A stretch of 64,000 bases of DNA from Siphonodentalium dalli. Its lineage: Eukaryota > Mollusca > Scaphopoda > Gadilida > Siphonodentaliidae. The notes beneath the pieces were generated by a model. It was not told where the DNA came from. It did not search any database and saw only the letters and a program-made list of their open reading frames with translations. The stretch lies in assembly GCA_032622095.1 (NCBI GenBank), contig CP136063.1:77479980-77543979 (forward strand). Direction: 5' to 3'. The translations under genes were made by a program, and so were the position numbers. Shown one piece after another: positions 36,905-48,230 of the stretch (positions are counted from its first letter, which is position 1; every line of letters starts with the position of its first letter).

Positions 36905-37493
36905 ATATATATATTAAATAGCACTCTGTCTGTCTGTCCGTCTGTCAGTTCAGAATTTTCTCACAGACTGATCCGATAACATCCAAATTTTCTGTGGTGA
37001 CTCGGGGTACACTGGCCGAGGTTATAATTTCGTCAGTTTTTCAAATATTTTATTAAAAAAATAATATTTTTTTAAAATAAGCTCACTATGGGCCTATTTC
37101 AGAATCAAATAAGTCCAATATGAACCTATAGATTGAATATTTAGGTCCTATATGAACCTATTTGAACGAGGATATGGTGTAGGGCTAGGTGTACGTTCTT
37201 TTTATATATGTTTTCACTGTGGCCCGCGCCATCAAACGTAATAACGGATATAAGTCCACTAAGGGCTTATTCCAGAATCAAATAAGTTCAATATGAACCA
37301 ATGAAAATATTTAGGTCCAATATGAACCTATCTGTCCGATGATATATTGAAGTAGCATGACAAATATTATCTCTTGACTTGTCTGTCGTTTGCGCGAAGC
37401 GCACACAGGGGTCGCATGTTGCTAATGCTCAAATTGGACCCAGGCTCTTCCGTTGTTGAACAAAGGCTCCCGAAGGGAGCCTGTTTCAGCTAG
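36905..37493 (+). mobile_element. Helitron/Helentron-like non-autonomous element
   Basis: The 589-bp insert is defined by comparison with the uncut paralogue at 36190-36215. Its 3' end has the hairpin ggctcccgaagggagcc (37465-37481), 8 bases, then CTAG (37490-37493) followed by T, the Helitron 3' signature. Near the 5' side there is a TA tract and a ctgtctgtctgtccgtctgt tract (36924-36943), as in pearl/HINE elements. The interior repeats aggtccaatatgaacct several times. A second hairpin (tgcgcgaagcgca, 37391-37403) followed by CTAA-T (37422-37426) may be an earlier terminus. Confidence 0.75.
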
Positions 37494-38214
37494 TCTAAAA
37501 TAAAACAACATGCCATTGCTACATGCATGAACATCATGTACGTATAACTATAAACATGACTGATGTCCGTTCACCCCAATGTGAGTACACGGAAAGTGAC
37601 AATCTCTACCAGAGCGCACCAGTCATGCTTCCTTTCTGACTCTGTTACCGGCTGGGTACCAATCTGTGTTTCTATATTTAGCATGGGGTTTTCCAGCAAA
37701 AATGGCGATACCCGATCGCTCCAAAGTCAAATTTTCTATGTGCTTTGAGAACAATTCCCGCACTAAAACATAATAACAGAATGGAAAATCAGAGCGGTAG
37801 TTTTGTTGAAGATTTTCGCAAGCTACTCGTCAAAATTGCAGCAAATTAGAACTCTTGTGTTTGACTTGCCGTTCGAGTTGTTATAATGCGTTTATACTTC
37901 TGTTGTGATAAAATAATCGGAGAACCGAATCACACCGTTTCGAAATATAGTTCTTCGGTTTTAGTGGGACTTTTAAAGCTTAAGGTTAAAAATTTACACA
38001 AATTTTGTTCGATATTTTGTGTGCTTAGTAAGCGCAGCATGTTGATCTGTTCGCTTAGTATATATCTTAATATCGCGGAAGTCCACCAAATGTGGGTGAA
38101 ATCTCGCCGGTAGCAGCGGTCTTATCGAGTTATCAAGGGAGGTAAACCCTGCATGGAATTTGGGAAAGTAGAAGTATTGGATCTTTAGTGACAGTAATAC
38201 AGGGATGAGATTCT
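37494..38214. other. Unassigned stretch
   Basis: No feature recognised; several short frames without support. Confidence 0.35.
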
Positions 38215-38400
38215 GTGTCACGAAGTGGGACGAACACGTCGGGATTCGATATAGTAGCACTACTGACACACATCACGGATGTCCGTCGGCTGTTACAGGG
38301 TAATAAGTATGGCGGGGAACAGGACATGTGTGTCAATTGTGGGTCCTTACGGCGTGACGGTGGAAATTATATTATGTCCCCCTATCTATATGGCTGTTAA
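38215..38400 (+). CDS. Candidate coding fragment, possible metalloprotease-like exon
   Basis: Open for 61 codons. The C-terminal part (MCVNCGSLRRDGGNYIMSP) has the Cys-rich, GG-(N/K)-Y-(I/V)-M-x-P pattern that in ADAM10/17-type metalloproteases lies downstream of the zinc-binding helix; the zinc motif itself is not in this stretch. ctgttacag at 38290-38298 could be a splice acceptor, leaving codon phase 0 at 38299. No convincing donor and no neighbouring exon with the expected following Asn/Ser/Cys motif were found. It may be chance, or a displaced exon. The opposite strand is also open here. Confidence 0.22.
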   Translation: MSRSGTNTSGFDIVALLTHITDVRRLLQGNKYGGEQDMCVNCGSLRRDGGNYIMSPYLYGC

Positions 38401-38690
38401 GTGCCCATCAGAATTATGGAAATTTTCACTCGAAGGACGCTCTCCTCACACGTAGTTTCCCTATACATTTGCATGGAAACCGAGCTTCCACAAGAGCAGC
38501 ACTTCTACTTCTCCTTCACATGGCGTGTCAGCATTCAACTTATTACAAATTGCTTCTTTTCCCAGGGATGGTGACCTTCGTACCGGAGCGCATACCGCCG
38601 CCGAGCGCATAAACATTATATATTTGAGTTTGAATCCAATAAAATGAGAGAGTCTATTAAAATTTGGCTAATTCAAACAAACAATTGTAA

Positions 38691-39439
38691 TACCTCACTC
38701 GTATTTAAATTCGCGCAGTACTATTTTAATTTAAAACTGAGCGAAAAATAGTACGGCTTCTGAATGGATGCCAAACCGCGGGGGGGGGGGGGGGGGGGTA
38801 ACAGTGTTATGTCCTCCTGAGTTACATATATTACAGAAGATTAGGTAGATTGAATAGAGAATTATATTCACATGCGGAAAACCAATGTCAATATCATTAT
38901 TGACATGAAAGCGATGAATAATGGTAAATTCTTCGACGTTTCAATGCTAGTAAAAAATATGCATATTCCAGACTGATGCACGAAAGCACGTCTCCATACC
39001 CACAAACCTGCATGAAGTGGCTCCGCGGTCATATAATGGTCTGAATTATTGATGTGAACCCAACTATATAAAATACAAGCAACGAATTTTTCCAGAAGTC
39101 AGCAGCCTACCCGGTTTACTTCTTTCGAGCTCATTTCAATGATCTCCATTACTATATTTAAATATCAAAATAATTAATTGGAGAATATCCAACCATCTTC
39201 ACAACAAATTATAATGCAGTTATGCCCTACTCGATATAAATGTCCGGCGTGATGGTCTTTAATATACACACGTATCTTTGGGATCGATTAAGAACTGTCA
39301 TTAAAATTTATACAAGAATTTTTCGAAAATATTTTAGTCAGTTTTGAATTCGCGCAGCACGTTGCGCGAATTCATGGTGTGCGCATTTATAACTGAGCGA
39401 AAAATATAGTAATGCTCGTTTTTAAATACGAGTAAGGTA
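38691..39439. mobile_element. 749-bp element with 19-bp terminal inverted repeats
   Basis: tacctcactcgtatttaaa (38691-38709) is inverse to tttaaatacgagtaaggta (39421-39439) with one mismatch. Both ends continue into related blocks (attcgcgcag and actgagcgaaaaata). A G-run of 19 lies at 38780-38798. No ORF and no clear target duplication. Confidence 0.65.
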
Positions 39440-39808
39440 CGCAATTTAGTAGTATGGACAACACAGGTCGACAAATAAACGCAATGCAGGTACAGTTACA
39501 AAGAGTTCATGCACTTGGCAGTTATCGAGAATATTGACCTAGTTTAATTTTTCCGCAAAAGTTGTGAGAAATGTTTTTCTTTATGTTCACCATATTAGGA
39601 ATAAGCTGATCACAAAGTTTGACACAAACGCTCTTTATTATTCATCTGAAAAAAAAGATCGAGCCATGACTTGGATAAGTATTTCCACGCACTTACCGTT
39701 TGGTCCGTATACAACTACGTCACACATTTCCCGACCTACATGTACATGTGGGACGGTCCCAAGAACCACACCGTAATGAAAACAGAAATAACTACCAATG
39801 TACTGAAT

Positions 39809-40585
39809 GTAGCAATACACAATTTCCAACATTTTTTGCCAAACTGGGAGGGGGATCGAACTGTACTTCAAATATATGCTGAGCCGTTATCTTGGGCATA
39901 GGTCCCATCAAGCATCTTTTATTTTCGATAGAAATGATAGGTGTCATCAACTGTCTGTACTATAGCTTCATCGTTTTATTTGTCCAGAGTTATGACCCTT
40001 GGTTTGCTCACATAAAACGCTTAAAGGGATACTGTGCACTTAAATCCGGCCATCAATGGGACCATCTCCTTTTATACTCAACAGAATATATGCAACAAAT
40101 GAATGCATTTGAGCCATAGATTACAGCAAAAAATATACTCATGTGTCTATGAATGATGCAAACAACATGGCAATTATAATGTACATGAATTATTGGCTGG
40201 AGTCATAGATTCATATTTCGTTAAAATTACCATGTTGTTTGTATCGTTCATAAGAGTGTATTTTGCACTTATGCATGGCTCAAATTCATTCATTTGTTGC
40301 ATGTGTTCTGCTGAGTATAAAAGGAGTTTATCCCATAAATGGCCAGATTTAGTGTAAGTACCCCTTTAATTTTACTATTTTTTTTTTAATCAAATCGACC
40401 ATTTTCAAAAAACAAAACAAAAAAACCAGACCATGACAGAGCGAATGTCAGTAAAAAAGTAAAAATAATTAAACATTTAAACCAGTAAATGTCACATCTA
40501 ACACAGGCTATCGTGGCTGTTATGCCCCCCGGTACCTATTTTCTATTTGTCACCCCCTACAACCTGATAAATTGTGTACTGCTAT
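39809..40585. mobile_element. Family G element, interrupted copy
   Basis: Begins gtagcaatacacaatttcc and ends attgtgtactgcta; matches 32646-33265 throughout except for a 349-bp insert at 40021-40369. Several short frames over the left part are chance. Confidence 0.75.
40021..40369. mobile_element. TTAA-flanked foldback MITE inside family G
   Basis: TTAA (40021-40024) then agggatactgtgcac; gtaagtacccct then TTAA (40366-40369). The two halves are inverse copies for about 170 bp (gcaacaaatgaatg near 40093 with cattcatttgttgc near 40286; aacaacatggcaat with accatgttgtttg). The empty counterpart at 32846-32862 proves a discrete insertion. piggyBac-like or Kolobok-like target choice. Confidence 0.85.
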
Positions 40586-41571
40586 GTACGAGGCTTATGA
40601 GTGTGAGGCTTCAAACCGACAAGTGTCTTTCAATTATTCTGTGCATTCTTTGAGCAAATGTCAACATCGAGGGCCATTGTTGCTCAAATTCAACGTTAGA
40701 GTTGCACATAAACCCATTATGAAGAATCTTTTGCCTGGAAAATACGCATTTATAAGCGCCTACGCGCGCAGGAGAAGAACGGCGACGAGATTTTCTACGA
40801 GATTTAATCCTTATGGGATTTGTTGTTGACATGGTTTCGGGATACATTGATAACAAGATTGACTGTCGGATTCCACGCGTATAATGCGTGACATTTGCAG
40901 TTTGGCCGACATAGAGTGACTTTTTTATACTTGGTTTTAAAGATACTCAATCCAATTAAACACCCCTAAATTACTATTTCTTTGGCCCCGGGGGGTAAAA
41001 AGTATTTGATTCGAGTCGAGGAACCCATCCATCAAAGCTCAGAGTGATCAGATATCGATTTTTGAAGTTTGTTATTTCAATCGTCTGTGGCCCAATCACG
41101 CCGTCATTCGTCATCTCGGTCAAAATTGCGGATAAACTCTAAAAACAAGTGGTATTACGGCCAAATTTCGTGAATACTCAAGTTATAATACAGCCATATT
41201 TCATTCAACAAAATGTCGATAAATAACACGTTTTGGGAAATTTGATACCATAGTTGATAGTGGTTAGCATTATTTTGTTGCAATTAATCGATTCTGATAA
41301 CTAAAGTGTATTTTGAAGAAATGTTGTTGTTGTTGTATCATGATGATATGGGGACCCTCTGATCGGATTGAGCAAAACTGGTGCACACCATCGTTGGTGC
41401 TGTCTGGCAACCAACTTACAGGCAGGTGAGTGCCAATCAATAATTGACCATTTCATGACTGGGGCTTAGTTATAACGATGTAATGCTATCTATAGATAGT
41501 GAGTGCATTATCACTATGTTATCAAAACTGAAACGAGTTTAATTACACTAAATACAAACACTTAACCCTTC
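40586..41571. other. Unassigned ~1-kb stretch
   Basis: An 85-codon plus frame (40572-40829) overlaps a minus frame; neither is recognised. No repeats noted. Confidence 0.35.
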
Positions 41572-41794
41572 CATGACTCGAGCTTCCTGAAATTTTGCGA
41601 AAACCCTGTGCCAATGCATTCTCTTATATATGATAAAATACACTGATCTAAAAATATTTACCTTGACCTTGTAAGCCAGTGCATTCTCCTATACATTGCG
41701 AGCCTCCCTATCGGAGACTCGCGTATATGAGAGAATGCGCAGGCATGAGATCTTTAATGCTGCACCAGTGCAGCTCCCATCGTGAAAGGGTTAA
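41572..41794. mobile_element. Family C element, TTAA-flanked
   Basis: TTAA (41572-41575) then cccttccatgactcgagctt; atcgtgaaaggg then TTAA (41791-41794). It contains the family's gccaatgcattctcttatat hairpin motifs twice and an accttgaccttg box. It aligns along its length with 50008-50265. Confidence 0.8.
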
Positions 41795-41807
41795 GGCCGC
41801 ATTCACA

Positions 41808-42075
41808 CACTGGCAAACGTGTCCTGTTTTTGTTGCAAAAAATTCGTCATAGAAAACCAAATGGTACCATGCATAATATTAACGACATGCATCATGCGTA
41901 TATAATGCATCTATATACCGAAGTTAACGACATGAGACGTACAAATTTATAGTTCAACATGACTTATTGTAACGGTGATGCATAATTTGCCTTCAAATAC
42001 CCCGCATGCATGTATAATTTATTCTTACGACACAGTTACTTGATATTTATAGGCAAAGGGTATTACGTCACTAGA
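41808..42075. mobile_element. Family B MITE, left-hand partial copy
   Basis: Blocks cactggcaaacgtg, aattcgtcatagaaaa, atggtaccat, acgacatgaga and tttataggcaaa follow the order of 2335-2590. It starts 13 bp after the family C element. The right inverted end is not preserved. Confidence 0.6.
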
Positions 42076-42277
42076 ATTTGTTTTCTTTCTATCAGTTGTC
42101 GTTTTGCCATATCCGTATAGTTACGATTACGGATGCAAGAAGCCAAGTATGGGCATGCGAACTTTGTGTGCATACCATATATAGATATAATAATGAGAAA
42201 CGCTCTTTATTGTGCCATGCTGAAAATAGCATAATTTCAGGCTTCGCGGCGCAACGGGGCTTTGGGCATAAAGTAAA

Positions 42278-42362
42278 TACAGTAATGCCCATAATTATGG
42301 GTAACTTTTCAGGATTTAGTCGGAAATATGGCTTGTTGTCATTCATCGGAAAGCTCCCACGG
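42278..42362. mobile_element. Family E MITE fragment
   Basis: TA then cagtaatgcccataattatg; next cttttcaggatttagtcgga and gccttgttg-type sequence. It is the left half of the 51439-51655 palindrome with an internal deletion that fuses the TIR to the ataattatgggtaa block. Confidence 0.65.
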
Positions 42363-43259
42363 CATGCTTGCATATTTGGTCGTTTGCTCAGAATTTTCTC
42401 CACAAATGACATCGAGCACGTTTATCGTGATCATAGCTAGCGGCTGCCTGAATGTTACATTCCAACCAATAAAGTAGTCCATTTTGCATACCTCGTTGTT
42501 GTATAAACGTGCCCAATGAATCTGGACAATTTTTGGCCACGATTAATCACAATAACGACAAAATCGATTGGTGCAGGGACCTCTAATGACCAATCACTGC
42601 GTCTTATACATCGCAAACGAACCCAAATTGATTCCAATCATATTCCAATTACTTCGCTTCTATAGCAAATTGGACATCTGGTTGTGTGTATTGGCACACA
42701 TGCATACAATTGGCACTCGTTGCCACACCAGCAGAGAGCTGATTCGATCTATGAAGATAGGACATATTACCGATCACATGTCTCGGAATCGAATTTCTCT
42801 CACGTGGGTGTCTATTTATGACAATAATTATATTGTCACCCTGCATCGTTCCAAGCTTTCTTTTGACTAAACCAGTTCAGATATATGACGGGTTACGTCT
42901 ATAGTTTATTAATTCTTTAAGCCGCCACATCAGGTGGTACAAAGAGGAAGCGTAATGGATATACATAAAACAAATTCCTACCATTATACCGTGAGCGGAG
43001 GCTGTTAAGCAACTGAGTATTCATGTTTTATCAATGCAACTTATTCCTTTATATAGCTAACTTAACTTAACAGCATCGGCACACGGTATATGGTTTGACA
43101 AATATATTTATAAAAAAAACACAAGTATGGTGGATATTGAAAACATCAATAATATACTTAGTATCAATAAGAAATGATTTAATGGTCGTAAACGATGAAG
43201 ATACACGACTCTAATGTGTACCTTCGTATACTGCCCTGGAGAACAGACGGTTGACGTTA
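42363..43259. other. Unassigned stretch
   Basis: A 100-codon plus frame at 42568-42870 and an overlapping minus frame have no recognised motif. No terminal repeats were found. Confidence 0.35.
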
Positions 43260-43540
43260 TAATTTTGAAAACTTACAGGTTTTTCCTCACAGTAGACGGT
43301 CGGGATGTGATCAATAGCAATTTCAATTTATGAAGGCTGTAATCGCTTCTACTGTAAATAGGGAATAAGTTATCTCGTTCTGATTTTAAAATATGGGCAA
43401 TCTATCAAATAGTGGATTTCATCTGCAATAGTGTCACTATGGCATAATGAGCAAATACGGTCATTTCTGTGGATATTATTCCCATATTCCAGCCTCCAAC
43501 GTCGAAGTCCAGTCTGCTATAGTATATGTCTTTCTATATC
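43260..43540 (-). pseudogene. Decayed LINE reverse-transcriptase C-terminal fragment
   Basis: Reading the minus strand gives GLRRWRLEYGNNIHRNDR then ICSLCHSDTIADEIHYL and IDCPYFKIRTR, then stops. CxxC, DE-hydrophobic-H and a following Cys form the knuckle found at the end of many animal non-LTR RT proteins. Upstream and downstream frames carry stops, so it is dead. Upstream catalytic domains were not found at 43.6-44.5 kb. The same region of the same protein type survives at 50.6 kb. Confidence 0.7.
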
Positions 43541-43560
43541 AGGATGTATCGTTGTTGACC

Positions 43561-44738
43561 CACTCACCTAAAATCCCCAAATAATTATAATAAAATGTCA
43601 TGCCCGATAGCACATAATATAGTATAGGTTATAGTTTGATATGTTCCCGGATCTAGGATAAACTTCCTTTCCCCAGTGATTGTAACTGCTAAGGATAAAT
43701 GTATATAAGTAAGCACAATACATGGGAGATATAATGACATAGTATAAGAACATACAGGCATAATTAACAAGATCTTATTCTTAATTGGTTATGACTGGTA
43801 GTAGCCGTTGTATAGTCGAGGGATGGTCAAATCAGTATCATCATATAGTTAACAATAGTATGATACACTTTATGGGCAAGGTTATCATGATATATCTGAC
43901 CTTATTTTGGTCACATGATATCCCAACTCTTGGAAAAACTACTTGTGTCTAAGATACAGATTCACTCCCTCTTAAACCATTGAACCACCAATACCTCTGT
44001 TCATCTACATATTGTTGCTTACCGACAGTACACATTATTGAAACATACACTTATATAACCTCTGAACTCTTCATTGTTCCCGCACACGGTCATCTTCATA
44101 CTTACCACTGGACAACGGGACAGTCACACTTGCATGCGACACTAAACCGGTTTATTCCACAGGAAATATATTTCTTCTGAGCTCCACGAGAGTTGTCAAC
44201 TGAAAGAAGTAATGTAATGTGAAAAATATATTTTATCACAATGTTTACATAAATACGAACTCCTTTAACCTCGCGAAGTGACTGTGAATTAAATGTAAAC
44301 AAATCGAGGTTAGTCGATTGATTTGTGGCGTCAAACCGATTAAAAGTGGACAAAATATCCCGCCACTGGATCTGGACGTAAAGTCTATTATACAAAGATA
44401 CATACACGGGACTTCGACGTAAAACAGCATTAACCCAACCGATTTTACTTGCGGGTTTACGGCGAAGGAAACTTGAACTAATGTTCACTTCTGGTTCAGA
44501 TTTTTTGGGTCGATAACATTGTTTTCATCTAGTTTTAAAAAAGTGGGTCAATAGGTGGTTAAGCTGCTGATGAAGATTGGAAAATTTCAGTTGTTTGGAG
44601 GATATCGAAATTGGAGAAAAGTTGGTCGAAAATATGGAAACTCTGATAATTATCGGGATAACCCCCAGAATCACGCAGAATAACTGGACCAAAAACCAAA
44701 ATTGGGTGGATATGTGGTCCGATCCAGCTTAAATTTGA
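43561..44738. other. Unassigned stretch
   Basis: A 128-codon minus frame (44102-44488) is the longest non-repetitive frame nearby but resembles no family known to me and lacks splice context. Confidence 0.35.
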
Positions 44739-44744
44739 TGCTTC

Positions 44745-44775
<31 letters not shown>

Positions 44776-44776
44776 C

Positions 44777-44840
<64 letters not shown>

Positions 44841-44917
44841 CTCTCTCTCCTCTCTCTCTCTCCTCCTCTCTCTCCTCTCTCTCTCTCTCTCCTCTCTCCT
44901 CTCTCTCCTCTCTCCTC

Positions 44918-44956
<39 letters not shown>

Positions 44957-44957
44957 A
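44739..44957. repeat. (TC)n microsatellite
   Basis: About 215 bp of ctct repeats with interspersed cc. The open Leu/Ser frame across it is an artefact. Confidence 0.95.
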
Positions 44958-45676
44958 TATATATCTATTATATATTTTGGAAGATCTGTCTGTCTGTCTG
45001 TGTGTCTGTCTGTGTTTCGCGATGAACTCGAAAACGGCCGACCCGATTTCGATGAAAACTTGGTATGTGGGGGTATTTTCGGCCGGGAACGGGCATAGGC
45101 CTATTAATTTGCCCGTGCGACTTGAACTTGACCTTGAAATCGGGTCATTTCAAGGTCAAACGACCGAATATCACAGGATTTCGATGAAACTTGGTACGTG
45201 GGGGTATATTCGGCCGGGGAATGGCATAAGCCGATTAATTTGCCCGTGCGACGTGACCTTGACCTTGAAATCTGGTCATTTCAAGGTCAAACGCCCGAAT
45301 ATCACGGGATTTCGATGAAACTTGGTATGTGGGGGTACATTCGTACGGGGAGTCTCATAAGCATATTCATTTGCCCGTGCGACGTGACCTTGACCTTGAA
45401 ATAGGGTCAATTCGAGGTCAAATCGCCAATTTTGATGGGATTTCGACGAAATTTTATACATATGGTTACTTTTGTCCACTGAGTGTTCTGGACGGGTTCA
45501 AATCGTGACCCCCGGCCTGACCTTGACCTTCAAAATTATCAATTCAAGGTCAAATCGGGTAAAAACCGGATGAATTTTGTGGTTTGGGGCGTGTCAAATC
45601 GTTACCCCCACCTGACCGTGACCTTCAAAATGGTCAATTCAAGGTCCAAGCCCGGACGAAGTCGGGTCACCTTCTA

Positions 45677-45677
<1 letters not shown>
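44958..45677 (+). mobile_element. Helentron/pearl-like element with ~127-bp internal repeats
   Basis: A tctgtctgtctgtgtgtctg tract (44987-45006) is followed by three to four units of about 127 bp with atttcgatgaaacttgg, atttgcccgtgcgacgtgac and gaccttgaaat..ggtcatttcaaggtc. The 3' end has the hairpin cccggacgaagtcggg (45650-45665) then tcaccttCTAG (45677) and T. This matches the HINE/pearl layout described in bivalves. A second copy in opposite orientation lies at 54441-54905. Frames inside are repeats. Confidence 0.8.
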
Positions 45678-45870
<193 letters not shown>

Positions 45871-46198
45871 TCCTGTGTGATGCCTCTTGGGTTTTCAATT
45901 AATTTGATGGATTTAGAACCACAATCATATTCATTCAAGAAGTACATGTATATCTTCTTGCCCCGAAAGTCACATGGTGCAATATGCCATAATTGAAAGG
46001 CAACGAAAGCCAACGAAACCAGTTACAAATACAGAACATAGCATCACTAGTGGCATACTAATTAATTGGTCATGTGATGAGCTACATGTACATATGTTAT
46101 ACGTTGGACCATTTGTCACCTCAATTCTAGACGTTAGGTGTTGAGTCTTGGATTAATTGTAATGTCAGAAAATATCGTAATTAAACGACAACCGCCAA

Positions 46199-46268
46199 GA
46201 CGTTCCCGCATTATCTCCGAGGATGTTTCCGCATTATCTCGGTGGATGTTCCCGTATTATCTCGGAGG
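46199..46268. repeat. Three copies of a ~24-bp unit
   Basis: gttcccgcattatctccgag, gtttccgcattatctcggtg and gttcccgtattatctcggag follow each other in tandem. Confidence 0.85.
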
Positions 46269-46330
46269 GGAGATTAATCTTGATATATTACGTCATAATG
46301 CGCGTGCGCAATCGCATTGTCCCATGATGG

Positions 46331-46558
46331 ATGAGTCCGGATATCTCATGCAGAGTGCGAACGAATAACTTCACAGAGAAAATTGACACCCCGCACTTAA
46401 CGATATATCACCGTTCGGAAGGACTCACGTTGCACTCGTCGCGGTATAATACCACTGATGTCATTGAGATTGCTGACATGGACGTGGCTAGAGACTCACC
46501 CTGGGAGCGTGGGTCTGATACAGTTGGAAGTACAAATGTCCTTGTGGCTATACCATAG
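46331..46558 (+). CDS. Candidate coding stretch, unrecognised
   Basis: A GC-richer patch (about 46370-46560) open on the plus strand for 75 codons (ending GSDTVGSTNVLVAIP, stop at 46556-46558) and also on the minus strand. cttcacag before 46378 could be an acceptor. The minus strand carries two gtgagtc motifs. Composition is protein-like but there is no known domain, and the coding strand cannot be decided. Confidence 0.2.
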   Translation: MSPDISCRVRTNNFTEKIDTPHLTIYHRSEGLTLHSSRYNTTDVIEIADMDVARDSPWERGSDTVGSTNVLVAIP

Positions 46559-46825
46559 GGGGTGTCGTTAAAACAAGTTAAACATTTTAAATAAAAAAAA
46601 TCTACATTAAAAAACGAGCGAACCACTTTAATGCGTATTATATCAATAGCGATGAGTTTGTTACAGTGGCACGCTCGTTTATATATATTTTACCCGCTTT
46701 TAAAGACACACCCCTACACGTGGTTGCTATACTGCCTGTAGTTCTGTTCTGGCAACAGAGCCGATTTAGCAACGAAATGCGCTATTTTGACACTCCAACC
46801 ATTGATGAACCGCACCGACATTATT

Positions 46826-46860
46826 AATTTTCGACAATTAAGGCCTCACGTGCCTTTAAT
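46826..46860. mobile_element. Family A right-end fragment
   Basis: ttttcgacaattaaggcc followed by tcacgtgcct and TTAA, the right terminus of the 27485-28000 element without the rest. Confidence 0.65.
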
Positions 46861-47001
46861 TAAATAACATTTCAAAACCTAAGTCATTCCGCAAAATCAT
46901 ATTTAGTCTAAAATATTTGAACTCAGTACGCGAGTAGTGCTGTCTGTTGACAAATCACTGTAACAGTTTTTACATAGTAATGGTTTCAACAAGCGAAATT
47001 T

Positions 47002-47130
47002 CGTTATTCGCACTGATAAAAGTGCACGTGACCGTACCTCATAAACTCATCCGTCAAATAAAAAACGTTATTCGCACTAATAAAAGTGCATGTGACCGTA
47101 CCTCATAAACTCATCCGTCAAATAAAAAAA
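47002..47130. repeat. Two tandem copies of a 64-bp unit
   Basis: cgttattcgcactgataaaa starts at 47002 and cgttattcgcactaataaaa at 47066; both continue through gaccgtacctcataaactca. Preceded by sequence related to 21300-21540. Confidence 0.9.
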
Positions 47131-47323
47131 ATTACACACTCGCTGCCTCTTTCGAAATCATAATGAAATCACACAAAAAATGTTTCTTTAAAACCACACA
47201 TGGGCTTTAAACACGTCGCATTAGTGGCAGTTAATCACGATCTGCGGTTACAAACTATCCACATACATTATACCATATCTGACTGGCTGACACCATGCGC
47301 CGAAAAAGTCTGTTTGTACTCAC

Positions 47324-47415
47324 CCAGAGTAGTGAACAGTCTCACCATAACCCGGACGTTGAGCCATCGCAATGTGACGCTTGGGGATTCCGAAGTATTC
47401 AATTAGCGTGGCCAT
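47324..47415 (-). CDS. Candidate 92-bp coding exon, unrecognised protein
   Basis: On the minus strand, tatttaacacag is followed by 92 bp open from atggccacgc (starts MATLIEYFGIPKRHIAMAQ) and then by the consensus donor GTGAGT (complement at 47318-47323). Only this frame joins both splice sites without a stop, giving phase 0 to phase 2. The ATG at the acceptor could be an initiator or internal Met. No family recognised. Other open stretches on the same strand lie upstream at 48.7-49.9 kb. The plus strand is also open here for 68 codons, so chance is not excluded. Confidence 0.35.
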
Positions 47416-47879
47416 CTGTGTTAAATATCTCGCGCTGGTGACTTGTAATTGAGATTTGTTCTTAATAGTATGTACTCCCGCTCGTACCGACGTCTGGGTA
47501 TACTAATTAGAACGTCTCTTCATCCAGACGATATTCGCGGACGTTGGGACACGTGTGAGCATTACCAGATCACAATACCATCTCCGATAGAATGTGTAAT
47601 TATGTCACTGTAACCCGAGAGTGCTTCAGCACCCAGAACAAGAATACCAATGTCATAAATGGTAACGCGCTCAAGATTATATATTATATACCCATGATTG
47701 TAATTATAGAATATAAAATATATTGGTTTTGCGAATGACCAACTCAGAATTCCGTTAAAATAACAAAAACAACCAGCACCTAATTAACGAACCGGCGGCC
47801 GACTCGGCCGTCTCAGACTACAACCCCCAGTGGGTTGCAGAACGAAAAATATCTATAAAAGTTGAAATATAAGACTTAC

Positions 47880-48230
47880 AAATTATCTTTTTCATTTCTT
47901 TTATTTGTAATTGACATAGCTTGTCACAAACCAAAAATCAACATTATTGACATAATACTGTAAAGGACAATAAACGAAATTGAAATTCCCAACTACACCT
48001 TTTACCGCGGACACGCTCTCCGTGTCGCAGTTCGACTTTTAAATCCGTCCCAAAAATTCCCATTTCTATAAATAAAATCCAATCCCCAGCGCCCAGGTGA
48101 AACAAGAATTTCTACATTAGTATACACGCGGAGCGCGAAATAACCAACCGTTGCAACGACTAACCTAGCTCGACATTGCTTAACTTCGTTGATCATACAA
48201 AGCGTCTAACGACTGTGAGATCTAGAACTA
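47880..48230 (-). mobile_element. 5S-rRNA-derived SINE-like sequence
   Basis: On the minus strand from 48197 to about 48155 the sequence gatcaacgaagttaagcaa followed by tgtcgagctaggttagt closely follows the 5S rRNA internal promoter (gatcaccgaagttaagcaac, gtcgggcccggttagt). The match decays after that. A downstream body ends in A/T-rich sequence with aaataaaag at about 47895. 5S-headed SINEs (SINE3 type) are known in metazoans. A 64-codon frame reported here is a by-product. Confidence 0.55.

Noticed and set aside
44702-45025. Leu/Ser-rich 107-codon ORF
   Set aside because: Translation of a TC microsatellite.
48002-48196. 64-codon minus-strand ORF
   Set aside because: Overlaps the 5S-derived sequence; better explained as a SINE by-product.
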